From assembly GCA_002105175.1 (NCBI GenBank), contig MCGE01000010.1, forward strand, positions 1,364,001 through 1,428,000: a stretch of 64,000 nt of DNA, written 5' to 3'. Positions within the stretch are counted from its first letter, which is position 1. The number at the start of each line of letters is the position of its first letter. Below, one piece after another: positions 13,661 to 25,729 of the stretch. The notes under the pieces were generated by a model. It made no database searches, had not been told where the DNA came from, and was given only the letters and a program-made list of their open reading frames with translations. The stretch is from Absidia repens (lineage: Eukaryota; Mucoromycota; Mucoromycetes; Mucorales; Cunninghamellaceae). The position numbers and the translations under genes were made by a program.

Positions 13661-15128
13661 CTACGATACACCCTGTTGAGAAACGGCATTTCTTTTCCAG
13701 TCTACAAATTCATCAAATAAGACAGGCCCTATAGAGGGAAAAAAAAAAAAGCGATTAGTTAATGCATAAACAGATACAGAGACATAGACAGAGACATTCC
13801 CCCCCCCTCCTTTTTTTTCCCTATCCATTTTCACCATTTTCCTCCAACAACTTACATGCGGCCATTTCGTCATGATCTGATAAATCTTCTGATACAGTAG
13901 TGATAAATTCATAAAAGCTATTCCATTGATCCCGGTTGATGACACGGACTGGATGTGTTTCTTGTAAAAACTGTGTAAATTGTTGTACCATGTTGCCAAA
14001 CGCACCCCCTAGTAGTATTGACCAGAGTGCACATGCCACTTCCACATCCATACACTTTTGATCCTTGGTCTTGCCATAATCAAAGGTATATCGGTATAAC
14101 GACTTGAAATTCGCCAGATCCTCGAGCGATGCCTCGAATTCTCCACGTCGTTTCGCCAATCCTTCATTGTTATCCACACTTTTGAAAAGAAATAAGCCAT
14201 TAGTAAAACTTACGATTTTTTTTTTTAAAATTTTTTATCCTGACTCGAGGTAATTTCTTTTTTTTGGGTTACCTTAATTGTCGCATACCATTCATCCATT
14301 CATCTTGAGTGATATAACCTATCGAGAGGAGGCGAGGAGAGAGAGGGGGGGGGAGGGGAGGCAAAAGTAATGAATGAGAATGAATCTTCAGCGAGTTTGC
14401 ATTCCTTCCTTTTTTGATTCTTACCCATTGTAGATGCATTTAATTTCCAGGCAATAACAATGGCCATTTTCTATATAAAATAATAATAAATAGAAGCAAA
14501 AAAAGGGAAAAACACATATCAGTGACACACTCTAAGCAGCCGATGATGGTTCTATTTTAATAACAAATACCCTCCGCCCGCGCCTCCCCCCCTCCTTTGC
14601 CTTTGAACTTACATCCTCTACAGATATACCAAGGTCTTCCAAGAATCGTTGCATGCCTTCAGGAGATATAGACATTGGAGTATCAGGATCAGCATAGTAT
14701 TGAAACCATTGTAAACATTGTTGTTCGTTGAACTACTCGACCGTTGTCCCCCCCCAATATATACACAAAATAATAAGAAGACGTTAAGTATGATTTGTTT
14801 TCCTTTAAATAAACAAGCAAGTAGCACTTACCATAAGTGAAGTCTGTGGTGCGTGTTGGACCATTTGTTTTGGTTCTTGTGTATAATAGGATTGTTGTTG
14901 TGGTTTCTTGTGTTGTTTTGTTGTTGTCGTTGTTGAGCGTCTGTTGGTATTATGTGGTACTGATTGCTCGAACCCAGTGTTGGTCGAGCCATGGCCAAGG
15001 TGACTAGTGGATCGCTTGGTCCGCTTTTGCAGTTGTTGCTGTGAAGGAGATAAAGTGCTTTGTTTGGTTCCCATGAGTTGATAGTCTGTGTTATAGTAGT
15101 AGTAAGTCAAAGGCCGCTTCAAAGACAT
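13661..15128 (-). CDS. DCN1: DCN1-like protein, cullin neddylation co-E3
   Basis: Six exons: 15128-14832, 14732-14613, 14470-14425, 14318-14273, 14178-13856 and 13728-13661 (900 nt, 299 aa). The first ~99 residues are Gln/Thr/Lys-rich and low in complexity, and no UBA domain is evident there. From about residue 100 the potentiating neddylation (PONY) domain follows. It includes the EF-hand-like start FNEQQCLQWFQYY, then MAIVIAWKLNASTMG, YITQDEWMNGM and the C-terminal signature AWPVLFDEFVDW. The Trp codon of that signature is split by the last intron, which supports the model. Members scaffold transfer of NEDD8/Rub1 from Ubc12 to cullins, activating SCF-type ubiquitin ligases. The gene is divergent from the NDP-kinase-like gene, 498 bp apart. 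Confidence 0.92.
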
Positions 15129-15626
15129 GGAATGGTAAAGAAGAAGGGTATTTTCAAATGGTGTATACTGTTTATATGAGCGGAATGGGTTGTGTGACTT
15201 TGATAACCCTAGGGATCAAAAGGAGAGAAGAGAGGATAGAGAGTATGTGTGTGTGTGTGTGTCTTAAATAAAAGGAGAGTGGGACTGAGGTGTGTGTGTA
15301 AATAATCAAGAAAATCAAAGCTAATGAGAGCTTCAATTTTATTTTTTGTTTTCACAAGTCTGAAGCAGAAGAAGATAAAAAAATTGAAAAACTATAAATA
15401 AAATACAAAGAAAGAAGATATATGTATCTAGAATAAATATAAACTTCTTTCACAACAGTGGGGGGGGGGATGAAGGGAAAGAAAAGAAAAGAGAAAATAA
15501 AAATCATATGGCAACCATCTAGTAAGAGTTGAGTCGACAAGCTGAGATTTAAACTTTAATAGAAAAAAAAAAATAGGTCTTCAATTCTTGCTGGTTTTTT
15601 CCTTGGTCATTCGAATCATCCTCATC
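15129..15626. other. Divergent intergenic region
   Basis: Shared upstream region of the DCN1-like gene (-) and the NDP-kinase-like gene (+). It contains a (GT)n microsatellite near 15247-15261, a G run near 15461-15469 and purine-rich stretches. No gene is recognised. Confidence 0.6.
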
Positions 15627-16213
15627 ATGCCTCCCTTCTTCAAAACCCTCTTCCTTCTCTTTCTATTCTATAGCCCTTTCCTCTTTATTGTGTTTATTCC
15701 TGCCAAAACCGTTTTACACAGTAACCACATTCGATACGACACCTGCCGCGCCCTTGATCGTCTTATTCCACATCAGTTGCATACCCTGTTGGGACAAACA
15801 TTATGTCAAAGAGAACAAACCTTGGCTGTTATCAAACCCGATGGGTTCGCTCATGCCTCTGATATCAAGAGCTTATTAACGGAACAACATGGATTTGTAA
15901 TTATCGATAGCGCCGTGCGTACCTTGTCCAAGTCGACGGTGAACCAATGGTACAGCGACAAAGTAAACCAAACATACTACCCTTCTTTACAACGGTATTT
16001 GACTCGAGGACCTGTGGAAACGGTGGTGCTCGAACGTGTGGGTGCTATTCATGGTCTTCGTGTTGTGATTGGCCCACCGATCCCGCACTTGCTCGTAGGA
16101 CTTGCCCCCAATCTATTCGGGCCCTCTATGGCACCAACGTCCAAGAAAATGCCATTCATGCAAGTGATTCCCCAGCTGCTGTCAAGACGGAAATGTCCTT
16201 GTTGGTAGATTAG
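15627..16213 (+). pseudogene. Nucleoside diphosphate kinase-like gene with N-terminal membrane segment and a -1 frameshift
   Basis: The ATG at 15627 opens a strongly hydrophobic leader (residues ~4-25, FFKTLFLLFLFYSPFLFIVF), a signal anchor or signal peptide. An NDK domain follows, with REQTLAVIKPDGFAH containing the ATP-binding KPDG motif and then YLTRGPVETVVLER. At about 16071-16077 the frame breaks. The expected GP-TDPALAR continuation lies in another frame and runs to a stop at 16211-16213. That segment keeps the catalytic-His motif NAIHASDS and the SIRALYGTNVQ block. The break aligns to a run of Cs and equals one missing base, with no gap in the family alignment and no usable intron signals there. 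It is either a sequencing error in a homopolymer or a recent inactivating deletion, since everything else looks intact. NDK enzymes exchange phosphates between NTPs and NDPs. The membrane leader is atypical. Confidence 0.8.
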
Positions 16214-16342
16214 AGATTAGATGTGTCTTAGGCTTAGTTTTTGGTTTTTTGTCTTTTTGTATTGTTTTACATTTTATATGTTTTGCCAATAAAAAAAAAA
16301 GAATATTATATGATGATATGAAATGTATTTTTTTTTTTTTTT

Positions 16343-16495
16343 TTTCAATGCGTATCGTTGGGCTGTTGTCAAAAGTGGTGAGATATTTTGGACCTTTTCA
16401 ATGTATATATTGTTGGGCTGTTGTCAAAATTGGTAAAATATAGTGGACTTTCAATGTGTAATTGGCTAGTTCTCAATGTAGTGAAATATAAATTG
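16343..16495. repeat. Imperfect tandem repeat, unit 53 nt, about 2.8 copies
   Basis: Units start at 16343, 16396 and 16449, each with TTTCAATG. The first two share TTGGGCTGTTGTCAAAA and a closing TGGACCT or TGGACTT. The third is more diverged. The repeat sits about 130 nt after the frameshifted NDP-kinase-like gene. Confidence 0.75.
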
Positions 16496-16796
16496 AAATG
16501 CTGTAGTGATTGTATAAAACAATTTTGAATGCAATAGACTTGATGTGTATGATATCGTCAGGGCACTGTTGAAAAAAATGTCAAAATATGGTTTGAAGTA
16601 TATTAGTTATGTAATGACTGCATGAATTAAAGGTCTCAGAGCCAAGATGATATAAAACATAAATATATGGTTTTTATTTGTATTGTCCATGAATAAAATT
16701 AGTAATTGTAATAATAATGTCTAATTCTGTAACTACTAATATAAAATACTAATCATACAACGTCTAAATAAAGAGACACACACCACACCTACGCTT

Positions 16797-17284
16797 CCGC
16801 AGCCACCACGTCATGTTTCTGGAATTCATGGAAAAATGGAGTTTGGCTAAGACGCCCCGGAACAGCAACTGCATCTTGAATATCGATTTGGTGAATACCA
16901 TGCAAGCCTTTTTTTTGATATGGTTGCCCTAAATCTTGACATCATTGCGTAATAAAAGCCGATGGTGCCACATCCATTAAAATATACAGTCCCACACGTG
17001 CCGTGTCAATCAGTGCCATTTTGGTGTGCACCGGGTTTTTGAAGATCGATTCCCCCTCTTCCTATGAACTGACCAGCTGACCCCTTTTGGTGGGACAACC
17101 ATGTCATGTCAATAATAATAATAAATGCCACCGCCTGATGTCAACTAACGCCATACACCGAAAGCTTTGGAAAGACGTGGTGAAATCAAGCAAATCAAAC
17201 AAATCGCCAGGTTTATTCAGCCGAGAATCAAGTCCAGTGTCGACAAGATGAGCATTCCACGAAATGTGGAAGACCAGTTGAAAT
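16797..17284 (-). pseudogene. Possible decayed coding region, family not recognised
   Basis: On the minus strand two protein-like stretches occur in different frames. One (about 17284-17110) reads HISWNAHLVDTGLDSRLNKP. The other (about 16960-16797) reads QDAVAVPGRLSQTPFFHEFQ and ends in a natural-looking stop. They are separated by a TAA-rich microsatellite and at least one in-frame stop. Base composition is less AT-rich than the surroundings. I cannot name the family. Introns could also explain the frame changes, though I see no convincing splice pairs. Confidence 0.3.
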
Positions 17285-18315
17285 GACATATGAGCCGAGG
17301 TTGTAAAGTATACTGACCAGCATCATGACAAAGCAAGATCAGTTTCATTGTGTTCCATTTCAGCATAATGTTTTCTTCTGTGATGATGAGAAGAAAAAAC
17401 TAGTCGAGGTGAATAAAAAAAAAATTCCCACCCCGTTTTTTTTTTTTTTTTTTGACAGTTGCGATGGAATCAATTTTGTTTTCTCAGCTTACGTCACTTA
17501 TATTAATCGTTATCTTCATTGATTTCAATCATTTTCATTGTTGTTAGTTGCAGCGATGTTAATGATTTCCGTAAATGTTGGTATTTGGTGTCCATGCTTT
17601 GCCAACCACCATTATGCAAATTGTACTGACGAATAAGCGGTGGAAATCAACAAGATGAGTTGCAAAAACAAAACAAAAAACAGAGAGAGATTACTATAAA
17701 AGGGTCTACCGAGTAAAAAATATATTTTTTTTATTTGGTAATTTTTGAAGAAGGGGGATTTAAATACCAAAAGAAAAAAAAAAGTTTTTCATAATGTGTC
17801 ATTTGTGACCTCGTTTGTTACTCATAATCGTTTAAATGTCCGAATTTTTTATCGAATTATCTAACAGATTGTATCATGGATAAAAAAAAAAAAAGGTGGT
17901 AATAATAATAAGAAGAAGAACGATAACATAGAAATATAAGTATGCATGGCATTGTACGTCATTAAAAACTCAAAAAGATAACATGAGACCCTCACTGGTT
18001 CTTTGAAAAAGCTAGGTTTGAATCCAATGACTTGTTCATTATTTTTACCACGGGTACTTGCATACGTTGAAAAGATAAAAAAACAGTTCAGCTGAATTAG
18101 GAAATTTTCATTATCTTTGAGATTCAAAGGGTCACAATAGGGCCAAGTCGATAGAAAATGCAATATGAGCCAATCATATTTCTGGATTTGAATTATCTAA
18201 AATAAGGGAGGAGTCAAAAGATAAAAAAGGGGGAAGCCATATTTTCATTTTTTCTTCTTTTCTTTCTTCTTATTTCCTTTCTTTTTCTTTTTTCTGTTTT
18301 ATATAAAATACAAAT

Positions 18316-19657
18316 ATGACACAATGTATACCTACTAAAGATGGTATACCCTTTACTCCATGGATTCATGTAAGGAATAAACACATCCATGTTTTACATA
18401 AAAACGATATACTGATTATTATTTTATTTTCCTTGCCTTTTAGTTTGTATTTGGTGATTGTACTTATGGATACCTGGATGGTGCAAGTGTCTTATTAGGC
18501 TATTTATCGATATTATTTTGGTTGAATGCACAATTTCCGTAAGTCAATATCATAATAAATATGAAGACTGACACTCACATAATGCACCGTACTCATGTTT
18601 TATTTTTTATTTTCATTAGGCAAGTGATTGAAAATTACCGTCGTGGCTCGGCCGAGGGACTCTCCATCAATTTTTTAACCATATGGCTTGCTGGTAATAC
18701 AACACACGATAGATGACGACTCTTTTAAACTTTACCCTTTTCATTAACATTTCCGTTTTTTTTTTTCACTCAGGTGATACGGCTAATTTAATTGGATGTA
18801 TTCTTACTGATCAACTTGCCTTTCAACGCTACCTTGGTATGTACTTTGTCTCGGTGGATATTTGTTTATTGGCCCAATATATCTACTATTGTAAATGGCA
18901 ACGACGAGGACGACCATCTAATATCAACAGCAAATACCGTCAGACTCACTATGATTCATCGATGCCGTCCAATTTATTCTCAGCCGCATTTCAACATCCA
19001 TCGGCTCAAACTCCTTTATTGATCCAAGCTCAATCTATCGAAGATGAAGTTACTCCTTATTCCGTATCATCGTCTCCCAACAAATGGTATACCCTGACTC
19101 AACATGATGGTAATGGCCTTTATAAAACACCCTCGACGTCCTCCTCCACCTCCACTACTACTTCTATATCATCCTCATCAAAGACGAAATCTGCGACAAC
19201 CGGATTAATGACGGTTATGCTTCTTGGGTTGAACCTTTATTCCAATCATTCCTCATCGGATTTGACCACAAATAACTCATCATCAGCGTCATTATCATCA
19301 CCACCTATCAGTGTATCCGATTTTTTTGATCCCGTGATCGTTGGAAGTCTGTTCGCCTGGTCATGCACCACGTTATACCTGATGTCACGCATACCTCAAA
19401 TTAGAAAAAATCTCAAGAGACGATCCGTGGATGGCCTATCACCTTCTTTATTTGTCTTTGCTGTCTGCGGTAATCTCACCTATGCTGCAAGTATCCTTCT
19501 CCACCCTGGCCAAACTCGTGAAACCCTTCTTGATGCCCTTCCTTACTTGATTGGTAGTGCTGGCACATTGACTTTTGATTTTACCATCTTTCTACAATTC
19601 ATTTACTACACTAGACGAAAAAATCAACAAGCCAATTTAAAGTCAACTGTTGTTTGA
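18316..19657 (+). CDS. PQ-loop repeat membrane transporter (Ypq/PQLC2-like)
   Basis: Four exons: 18316-18369, 18444-18538, 18620-18693 and 18774-19657 (1107 nt, 368 aa). Two PQ-loop motifs are visible. The first, FPQVIENYRRGSAEGLS, has its Pro codon split by intron 2. The second, SRIPQIRKNLKRRSVDGLS, lies in the C-terminal half. Hydrophobic segments around each motif fit a seven-helix fold. A Ser/Thr-rich loop of about 110 residues separates the halves. Family members of this layout export cationic amino acids or cystine from vacuoles or lysosomes (yeast Ypq1-3, animal PQLC2). The substrate here cannot be read from sequence. Expected location: vacuolar membrane. Confidence 0.9.
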
Positions 19658-21025
19658 TTTTATATATTATTTTTTCAGTGTTAGAACGCCCCCTTTTTTA
19701 TTAGCCCCCTCCCTCTTTGATACCAGATCTTCTTCCATTTTCTACTTTGTATATAGCTTACACTTTGACAACGCCTCCGTATTTTTTATATTTATATTTT
19801 TATCAGCATACTTTATATCTGTTTGTTGTATATAGAATGATTCCCACAACCACCATCCCACGCTCACTTATTATTCCCTTTATCACCCTATTTTGCGATT
19901 ATAATAAATTTTTTATCGAAAATTAAAATCAAATCACCGCACACTTTTTTTCGGTTTTTTTTTTTTGGTCTCAGCATATAACTTTTTGCCTAGCAACTGG
20001 TCCCATCACTACAATCCACTACAAGAGCACTTGAAAAGAAGCGCATCTAATACGCATACTAGGCATTACTTAAGCTTGTGATTCAATCGACATTGATTGT
20101 AAGTGACCCACTCATTATCGGAAAACAGTTCAACTAATGTGCCTCCCTTTTTCTTTAGTCTTGCGTTGATCACCCAATTTGTATTGGCTTATGATGGTGA
20201 TACACACATATCAGCGATACACTATTACTATCCTCGCACCTGTGACGAATCTACCGCCATTTCCATCGGTGCATCCATGAGCTTGTAGCAGCTTGAGGAG
20301 TGCTGTGTGAACTTTTTTTCCCTCTCTCTTTCTTTCTATCAAGATTAGTCTCATCACCAAATGAACGCTATTGTCGGACGATATGCTACAACAAACAAGC
20401 AACACATTCACTCGAGGATATACAGGATATCAACGTCTTTTTGCTCCAAACGAAAATGGATGATTTTTTAGAATAGAGTTGACTCTTGTTCCCTTTAGTG
20501 ACATGACACATCGAACTCATATCTCCCCTTCTCTCCCTCTCCCCCACCCAAAAGTTAAATTTTAAGACTTTTTTAGAAACTCCACCACCTCCACACTGAT
20601 CCTCCCCCCTTTCTCTCTGTAAATATAGCCTACGCATCTTCTTAATATATTTATTTTATATCTTATATCTTCAATTTTTATTTTATCTATACCCTGCATC
20701 CTTTCCATTGTTTATTTTTTTTATCAAATAAAGAATTTTATTATTACTATTATTATTATCATTTGTCCATAATCTTACTTGTACCTATGTGATTTATTGA
20801 CTACCACTATGAAGAAATGGGAAAGGGGGAAATAAATCGGTGGGTATGCGTTTAGCCAATCAGAACACGGATAGGCTTAAAATAATTGGGGGTGGAAGTT
20901 CTCTCACATTTTGCTTGTCGGGTTTTGTTGGGCAGCCATAAAAAATTTTTCAAGGACAGAGTTTAGATTGAATTTCTTTTTTTTCTTTCTCTTTATTTTT
21001 TTTTTCCACCCTTCATTACATCATT
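19658..21025. other. Intergenic, no supported gene
   Basis: Contains 3' sequence of the PQ-loop gene and upstream sequence of the PDH gene. A segment at 20159-20288 after a good acceptor (TTTCTTTAG) reads open to a TAG, but no upstream ATG exon joins it. T-rich sequence at 20960-21010 precedes the PDH start. Confidence 0.5.
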
Positions 21026-22540
21026 ATGCTTCGTTCAGTATCTTCTCGTTTGTTGGCTAACGTGAACAAGCCCACTGTGGCTTTCAAGGCTACTGTAAGT
21101 ATCACATGCAATAATACATACACACTCACATACAACTATTATATATCTTCCCCCCAAAGACTAATCCCACCATCTCCTGTATGTTTTTTTTTTGTTTTGT
21201 TTTTTTAGCGTGCCTTCTCTACTACTGCCCCTACCATGATGGCTTCTGCTGCTGATGACTCTGAAAAGATTAGCATCACCTTGCCTTCTACCTCTTTTGA
21301 AATGTTCAACGCTGATAGCCCTAGCTTGGATATGCAAGTCACCAAAGCTGAACTTATGGACATGTACACCAAAATGACCACCATGCGTCGTATGGAAATG
21401 GCTGCTGATGGTCTCTACAAGGCTAAGAAAATCCGTGGTTTCTGTCACTTGTGTAATGGTCAAGTAAGTATAAAGATAGAATTATGGGCGGCTGGCCAGG
21501 GGGTGGTTGTTGAGTGCGTGTTTAGTATATAGAATACAGGTGTGTTTTGGCAAAAAATACCTTTTTTGCGGGTAAACGCGGGTGATTTAGGTTGGGATAG
21601 ATGTGTGATTGCCAAATTTTTTAACCACCGATTTTTTTTATTTTTCTTTATCATCTAATAGGAAGCCGTCTCAGTAGGTATGGATGCTGCTATTGACCAC
21701 AACGATCATGTTATTACTGCTTACCGTTGTCACGGTTTCACCTATGTCCGTGGTGGAACTATCAAGAGCATTTTGGCTGAATTGATGGGTCGTGAAGCTG
21801 GTATTTCCAAGGGTAAGGGTGGATCCATGCACATGTTCGCTCCTCAATTCTACGGTGGTAACGGTATTGTTGGTGCCCAAGTGCCTCTTGGTGCTGGTAT
21901 TGCCTTTGCTCAAAAGTACAATGAAATCCCCTCGGTGACCTTCGCTCTCTATGGTGATGGTGCTTCCAACCAAGGTCAAGTGTTTGAAGCTTTCAACATG
22001 GCCAAGCTCTGGGAACTTCCTTGTGTGTTTGTGTGCGAAAACAACAAATACGGTATGGGTACTTCTGACAAGCGTTCTTCCGCCTCCACTGAATACTTCA
22101 AGCGTGCCGGCTATATCCCTGGTATCAAGGTCAACGGTATGGACTCCTTGGCTGTCAAGCGTGCTTGTGAATGGGCCAAGGAATGGACTTCCTCTGGCAA
22201 GGGTCCCCTTGTGATGGAATTGGCTACTTACCGTTATGGTGGTCACTCCATGTCCGATCCCGGTACCACTTACCGTACTCGTGAAGAAATCCAACACATG
22301 CGCTCCACCTCCGACCCCATCACTGGTTTGAAGCAACTTTTGATCGAACACAACGTCGCCTCCGAAACTGACCTCAAGGCCATCGACAAGGAAGCCCGTC
22401 GTGAAGTCGACCAAGCCCTCAAGGAAGCTGAAGCCTCTCCTGAACCCTCTGTCAAGGAATTCCACGCTGATATCTATCAACCTGGTACTGAACCCACCGT
22501 TGTTCGTGGCCGTGAACCCAAGGAACTTTACCACTACTAA
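21026..22540 (+). CDS. PDA1: Pyruvate dehydrogenase E1 component, alpha subunit, mitochondrial
   Basis: Three exons: 21026-21094, 21209-21463 and 21662-22540 (1203 nt, 400 aa). The N-terminus ([16 protein letters not shown]) is a basic, hydroxylated mitochondrial presequence. The thiamine diphosphate-binding motif begins [15 protein letters not shown] and ends with [10 protein letters not shown]. The phosphorylation loop [15 protein letters not shown] carries the serine targeted by PDH kinase in homologues. The conserved substrate-channel blocks [13 protein letters not shown] and [12 protein letters not shown] are present. With the beta subunit it decarboxylates pyruvate and reductively acetylates E2 in the mitochondrial matrix. 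Codon usage is strongly biased (GGT, AAG, ACC), as in highly expressed genes. Confidence 0.98.
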
Positions 22541-23939
22541 TTTAGTTTCAACCCCCCACCCCACCCTTCATACTTCCCTCTCTTTATTATACACTTGTCC
22601 CTCCCCCTTTTTTTGAAATTTTATTTATATATACATGCAATTCTTTCCATTGATCATCTTCATTACTCCCACCCACTCTCTCTCTACTCATAGTAGTTTA
22701 TTCTCATCACGCATTCTTTTTGCTTTTTATATAAATATCAATAAAATATATTACTTATTAATCTGGATTGTAGTGTGTATGTTTGTGATATGTTTACCAG
22801 GAGAGAACCATTGATTTGGAAGGGATAGTGAAGCCTTTTTTTTTTTTTGTGCATACTTGGGGTTTGTGTGTGTAGATTTTTTTGAGTGAAATTATATTGG
22901 GATTTTGCACCTGTATCTGGATTGGGGATTATTATTTTTTCAAAGAAAAAAAAAAGGAAAGGTAAAAAAGCTAGGATCGTTATAATTGGGGGTGGTCAAT
23001 GATGCGATAATTTATCATCGCATGGTATGTTGTGGTGCGTTTTAGCAAGAAAATAAAAGATTTGGACTCGTCGAAATGCCAAATGACAATAACACTTTTA
23101 ACAACTCCATAAAATGCAATGGAACAGAACTACGTGGCTGTGAGGAAGGGTTTATATATGGCAAAAAATGCCTTTGGTAGAGGGTGAAGGAATTGGGACA
23201 ACAAGATGTTTACCAAAAAAAAAAAAAAGGAATGGGCATGCGGTTAAACTTGAATACCTTTTTAAGCATTTCAATCAGCCTACTTTTATGCCTTCATCGC
23301 TGCTTATTTTTCATGTGCCCCTTACTGTCTTTTTTTTTTCTCCATCACAACCAATTTTTCAAACCATTCAAGAAATTTCTTTTTCCTTATTTTTTGAAGC
23401 CCAATGTACTGTACATACTACAGTAGACGGAACATGATGGTTGATCAAAGTCGTTTCATATCTATCCATCCGCTCCTTTTTTTTACTTGGACAAATACAT
23501 TAGCTTGTTTTTTCTATGTCCACATGGGCTGCACAGTTTGGGTATACCCAGTCGACAAGAAAACTGAACGGATGATAGATGATGTAAAATAGATAAGACA
23601 TAATTTATGCAGATATAAATATATACTATGGTATGGCAGCCAAAGTGAACGATGTATGTAGTCTAACAATAGTACCATGCCACCTATCTAAACGTGAGGG
23701 GACTAGGAGCGGGTGGGATTGGGGATCGGGGTATCTTGTCGTAGAATACGCAGAACGTAAGATAAACTAGTCTAGTAAATGAGAGGAAGTGAGCTTACTA
23801 TCAACGATAAGCTACAGTATTCTACAATGATGGGGCTAACTAAATTAGGCGAATTGCTCTATCTTATCTGCAAAATCATCAAGAGAAGAGTATATCCATG
23901 CTGCTGGTGCTTAATGATGCTGATAGTTATAGAAAAGAA
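22541..23939. other. Intergenic, no gene recognised
   Basis: PDH 3' UTR followed by about 1.2 kb of AT-rich sequence with short palindromic pieces such as GTACTGTACATAC near 23406. Open frames are short and compositionally like non-coding DNA. Confidence 0.55.
22740..22745 (+). terminator. Polyadenylation signal AATAAA for PDH E1 alpha
   Basis: AATAAA 200 nt after the PDH stop codon, following T-rich sequence. Confidence 0.6.
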
Positions 23940-24079
23940 TGGGTTCCTTTTTTGTGTCCACCAAAAATAACAATACTAATCATGAACTGAATCATCTTCA
24001 CCAGAGACTAAAGCCATTTAACGTCCGCCCACGTGAAATATTTATTTTCTCTCGCCTCCGCCTTGTTCATTTTTTCACT

Positions 24080-24127
<48 letters not shown>

Positions 24128-25030
24128 CTATTCTTCAACCTTCACAATTGTGGCCCCTACGGGATTATATTGGACTTAGATTAGTATCAGGACTAGTTTA
24201 GAAGGGTTTTTATCTCAGGGATTACAAGGTGCATGGAAAACCCTTTCATTTTGGATTCAGAATTTTGGACCACCTTTAGTTGGCTTCTTGGAGCCTTTAT
24301 TAACTTAGTTTAGTATTAATATGCCCAGAGTTGCAATCTATATTTGAATAAAACACGTCTATTTTTGCTTACCTCAGTTAAAACTGTTGCATTAGTATTT
24401 CTCATGTCTTGCACAATAGATTCCGTTTTACTATCGTCACCCATTTTGATTAGGAGCTGACCCGCAGCTGTGCTTCAATAACAATGTGCTCCTTTAGTCT
24501 TGCTCGTTTCTTGTATAGTATATACTAGCTCTTATTTTACAGACTGTCCCGTTATATTAGTGCTGACCATTTGTCAAATCTCACATTAGCCTCCCTCAAG
24601 CTTCATTCAACAGATCCTTCTATTAAATCCCTTGCTCGATGAACCCCTCATCTTAAGTTTTCTTATCTACCAATATGCTTCAATAAAATATGCCTTTTTA
24701 TTACCCTATTTGATAGTAAACAATGTAGCTGTTATAGCTAGTTTGTGTATCTCCTACCAAACATTTGCTATCTAATTCACCTACTATGACTACTTTTCCT
24801 CTCATGCACTAGGAACTTGTTAGCAGTTTTGGATCACATAGGCGATCAATCATATAAATAAATTTAGGCAGCGCTGTGATTTCAACAGACGCCATAGAAT
24901 ATTTTACACTGCTGTCTAGTTCATCTATGAATGCTCTCCCCGCGCCTGACGCAGAGTGGTTGGTTGACATCTCCGGATTTCTTAATACGAAACGTGACCC
25001 CAACCCTTTTCTCTACCATTCAGATCAATC
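23940..25030 (+). repeat. Dispersed repeat, copy R2 (near full length)
   Basis: About 1.1 kb homologous over its length to 57820-58830 (same orientation) and 53200-54310 (opposite). Order of landmarks: CATCTTCACCAGAGACTAAA, CGCCCACGTGAAATATTTAT, poly-T (24083-24127), TATCAGGACTAGTTTAGAAG, AACCCTTTCATTTTGGATTC, AACTTAGTTTAGTATTAAT, several TGAATAAAA/TCAATAAAA units, then a less conserved tail ending near CTCTACCATTCAGATCAATC. No protein is encoded in any frame. Edges are estimated by comparing copies by eye. Confidence 0.8.
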
Positions 25031-25729
25031 AATCAAGACCCCGTTTTCAGAGTAACTTCCAGCCGACTGGCTATACTGTATAGACTTTGCACGTTTTTGT
25101 TTTGTTTTATTTTGTCTTCTTTGTGCGTGGTATAATAATAATAAAAACGGAAATGCAAACAGAAATCGGTCGAGTTCAAAGGGCTGCCTATTAAGCTGTA
25201 AAATAGCGAGGGGTATCTAATTTCATCAAAAATCACACTAAGAGTCTCTCCGCTGATACTCAATAAATCATATCAATGGAGTTATGAGAATATTTGCAAC
25301 AATTAACGTGTACTTTAAGTTCTTGGTGATCTGCCCCAGATCATGCACGGAAACTGTCAGTTTCTTTGTCTGTTTATTTTGTGCTATTCATTGATACAGA
25401 AATCCATAGAACTGCATAAATCAAAAGCAATCTCACCATCATCTTATAGCATTGATCAAAACACGCCTGATTCCTAGCATCATCATACAACAACGAGCAT
25501 TTCTTGGATGGAATACATATTTTTTTTTATTGATACAAAAACATACAACAAAGGAATGATAATAAGGTATAAGATTAAAAGGATAAATATCACTACTAAA
25601 CTACAAACTAGGAATAGACATGTCAATTGCTTCCCTACGTAAAAATAAATAAAAGAAGTTCCGTTACAAACGATCCAATGGTATAGTGTGACAAGTGACA
25701 TCCGGCCGTTCATTTTTTTTATCTTATTA
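25031..25729. other. Intergenic, no gene recognised
   Basis: AT-rich, including the likely 3' UTR of the small minus-strand gene ending at 25730. A minus-strand open frame at 25483-25782 is compositionally membrane-like but overlaps the UTR and has no splice support. Confidence 0.5.

Larger units (their letters stand above)
16214..18315. other. Intergenic, AT-rich, with relic sequence
   Basis: Besides the tandem repeat (16343-16495) and possible relic frames (16797-17284), this stretch is AT-rich with several poly-A/T runs. A minus-strand open segment at 17861-18163 reads partly protein-like (for example TRGKNNEQVIGFKPSFFKEP) but has no supporting gene structure. Pyrimidine-rich sequence at 18240-18310 is the leader of the PQ-loop gene. 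Confidence 0.45.

Noticed and set aside
20103..20288. Possible small exon or gene with YDGDTHISAIHYYYPRTC
   Set aside because: There is a good acceptor at 20158, but no upstream coding exon with an ATG joins it and no family is recognised.
21671..22564. Long open frame antisense to the PDH E1 alpha gene
   Set aside because: It mirrors the strongly biased codons of the sense gene and has no start context, introns or protein-like similarity. Similar antisense frames over uS3 (41508-42143) and SF3B1 (62372-62974) were rejected for the same reason.
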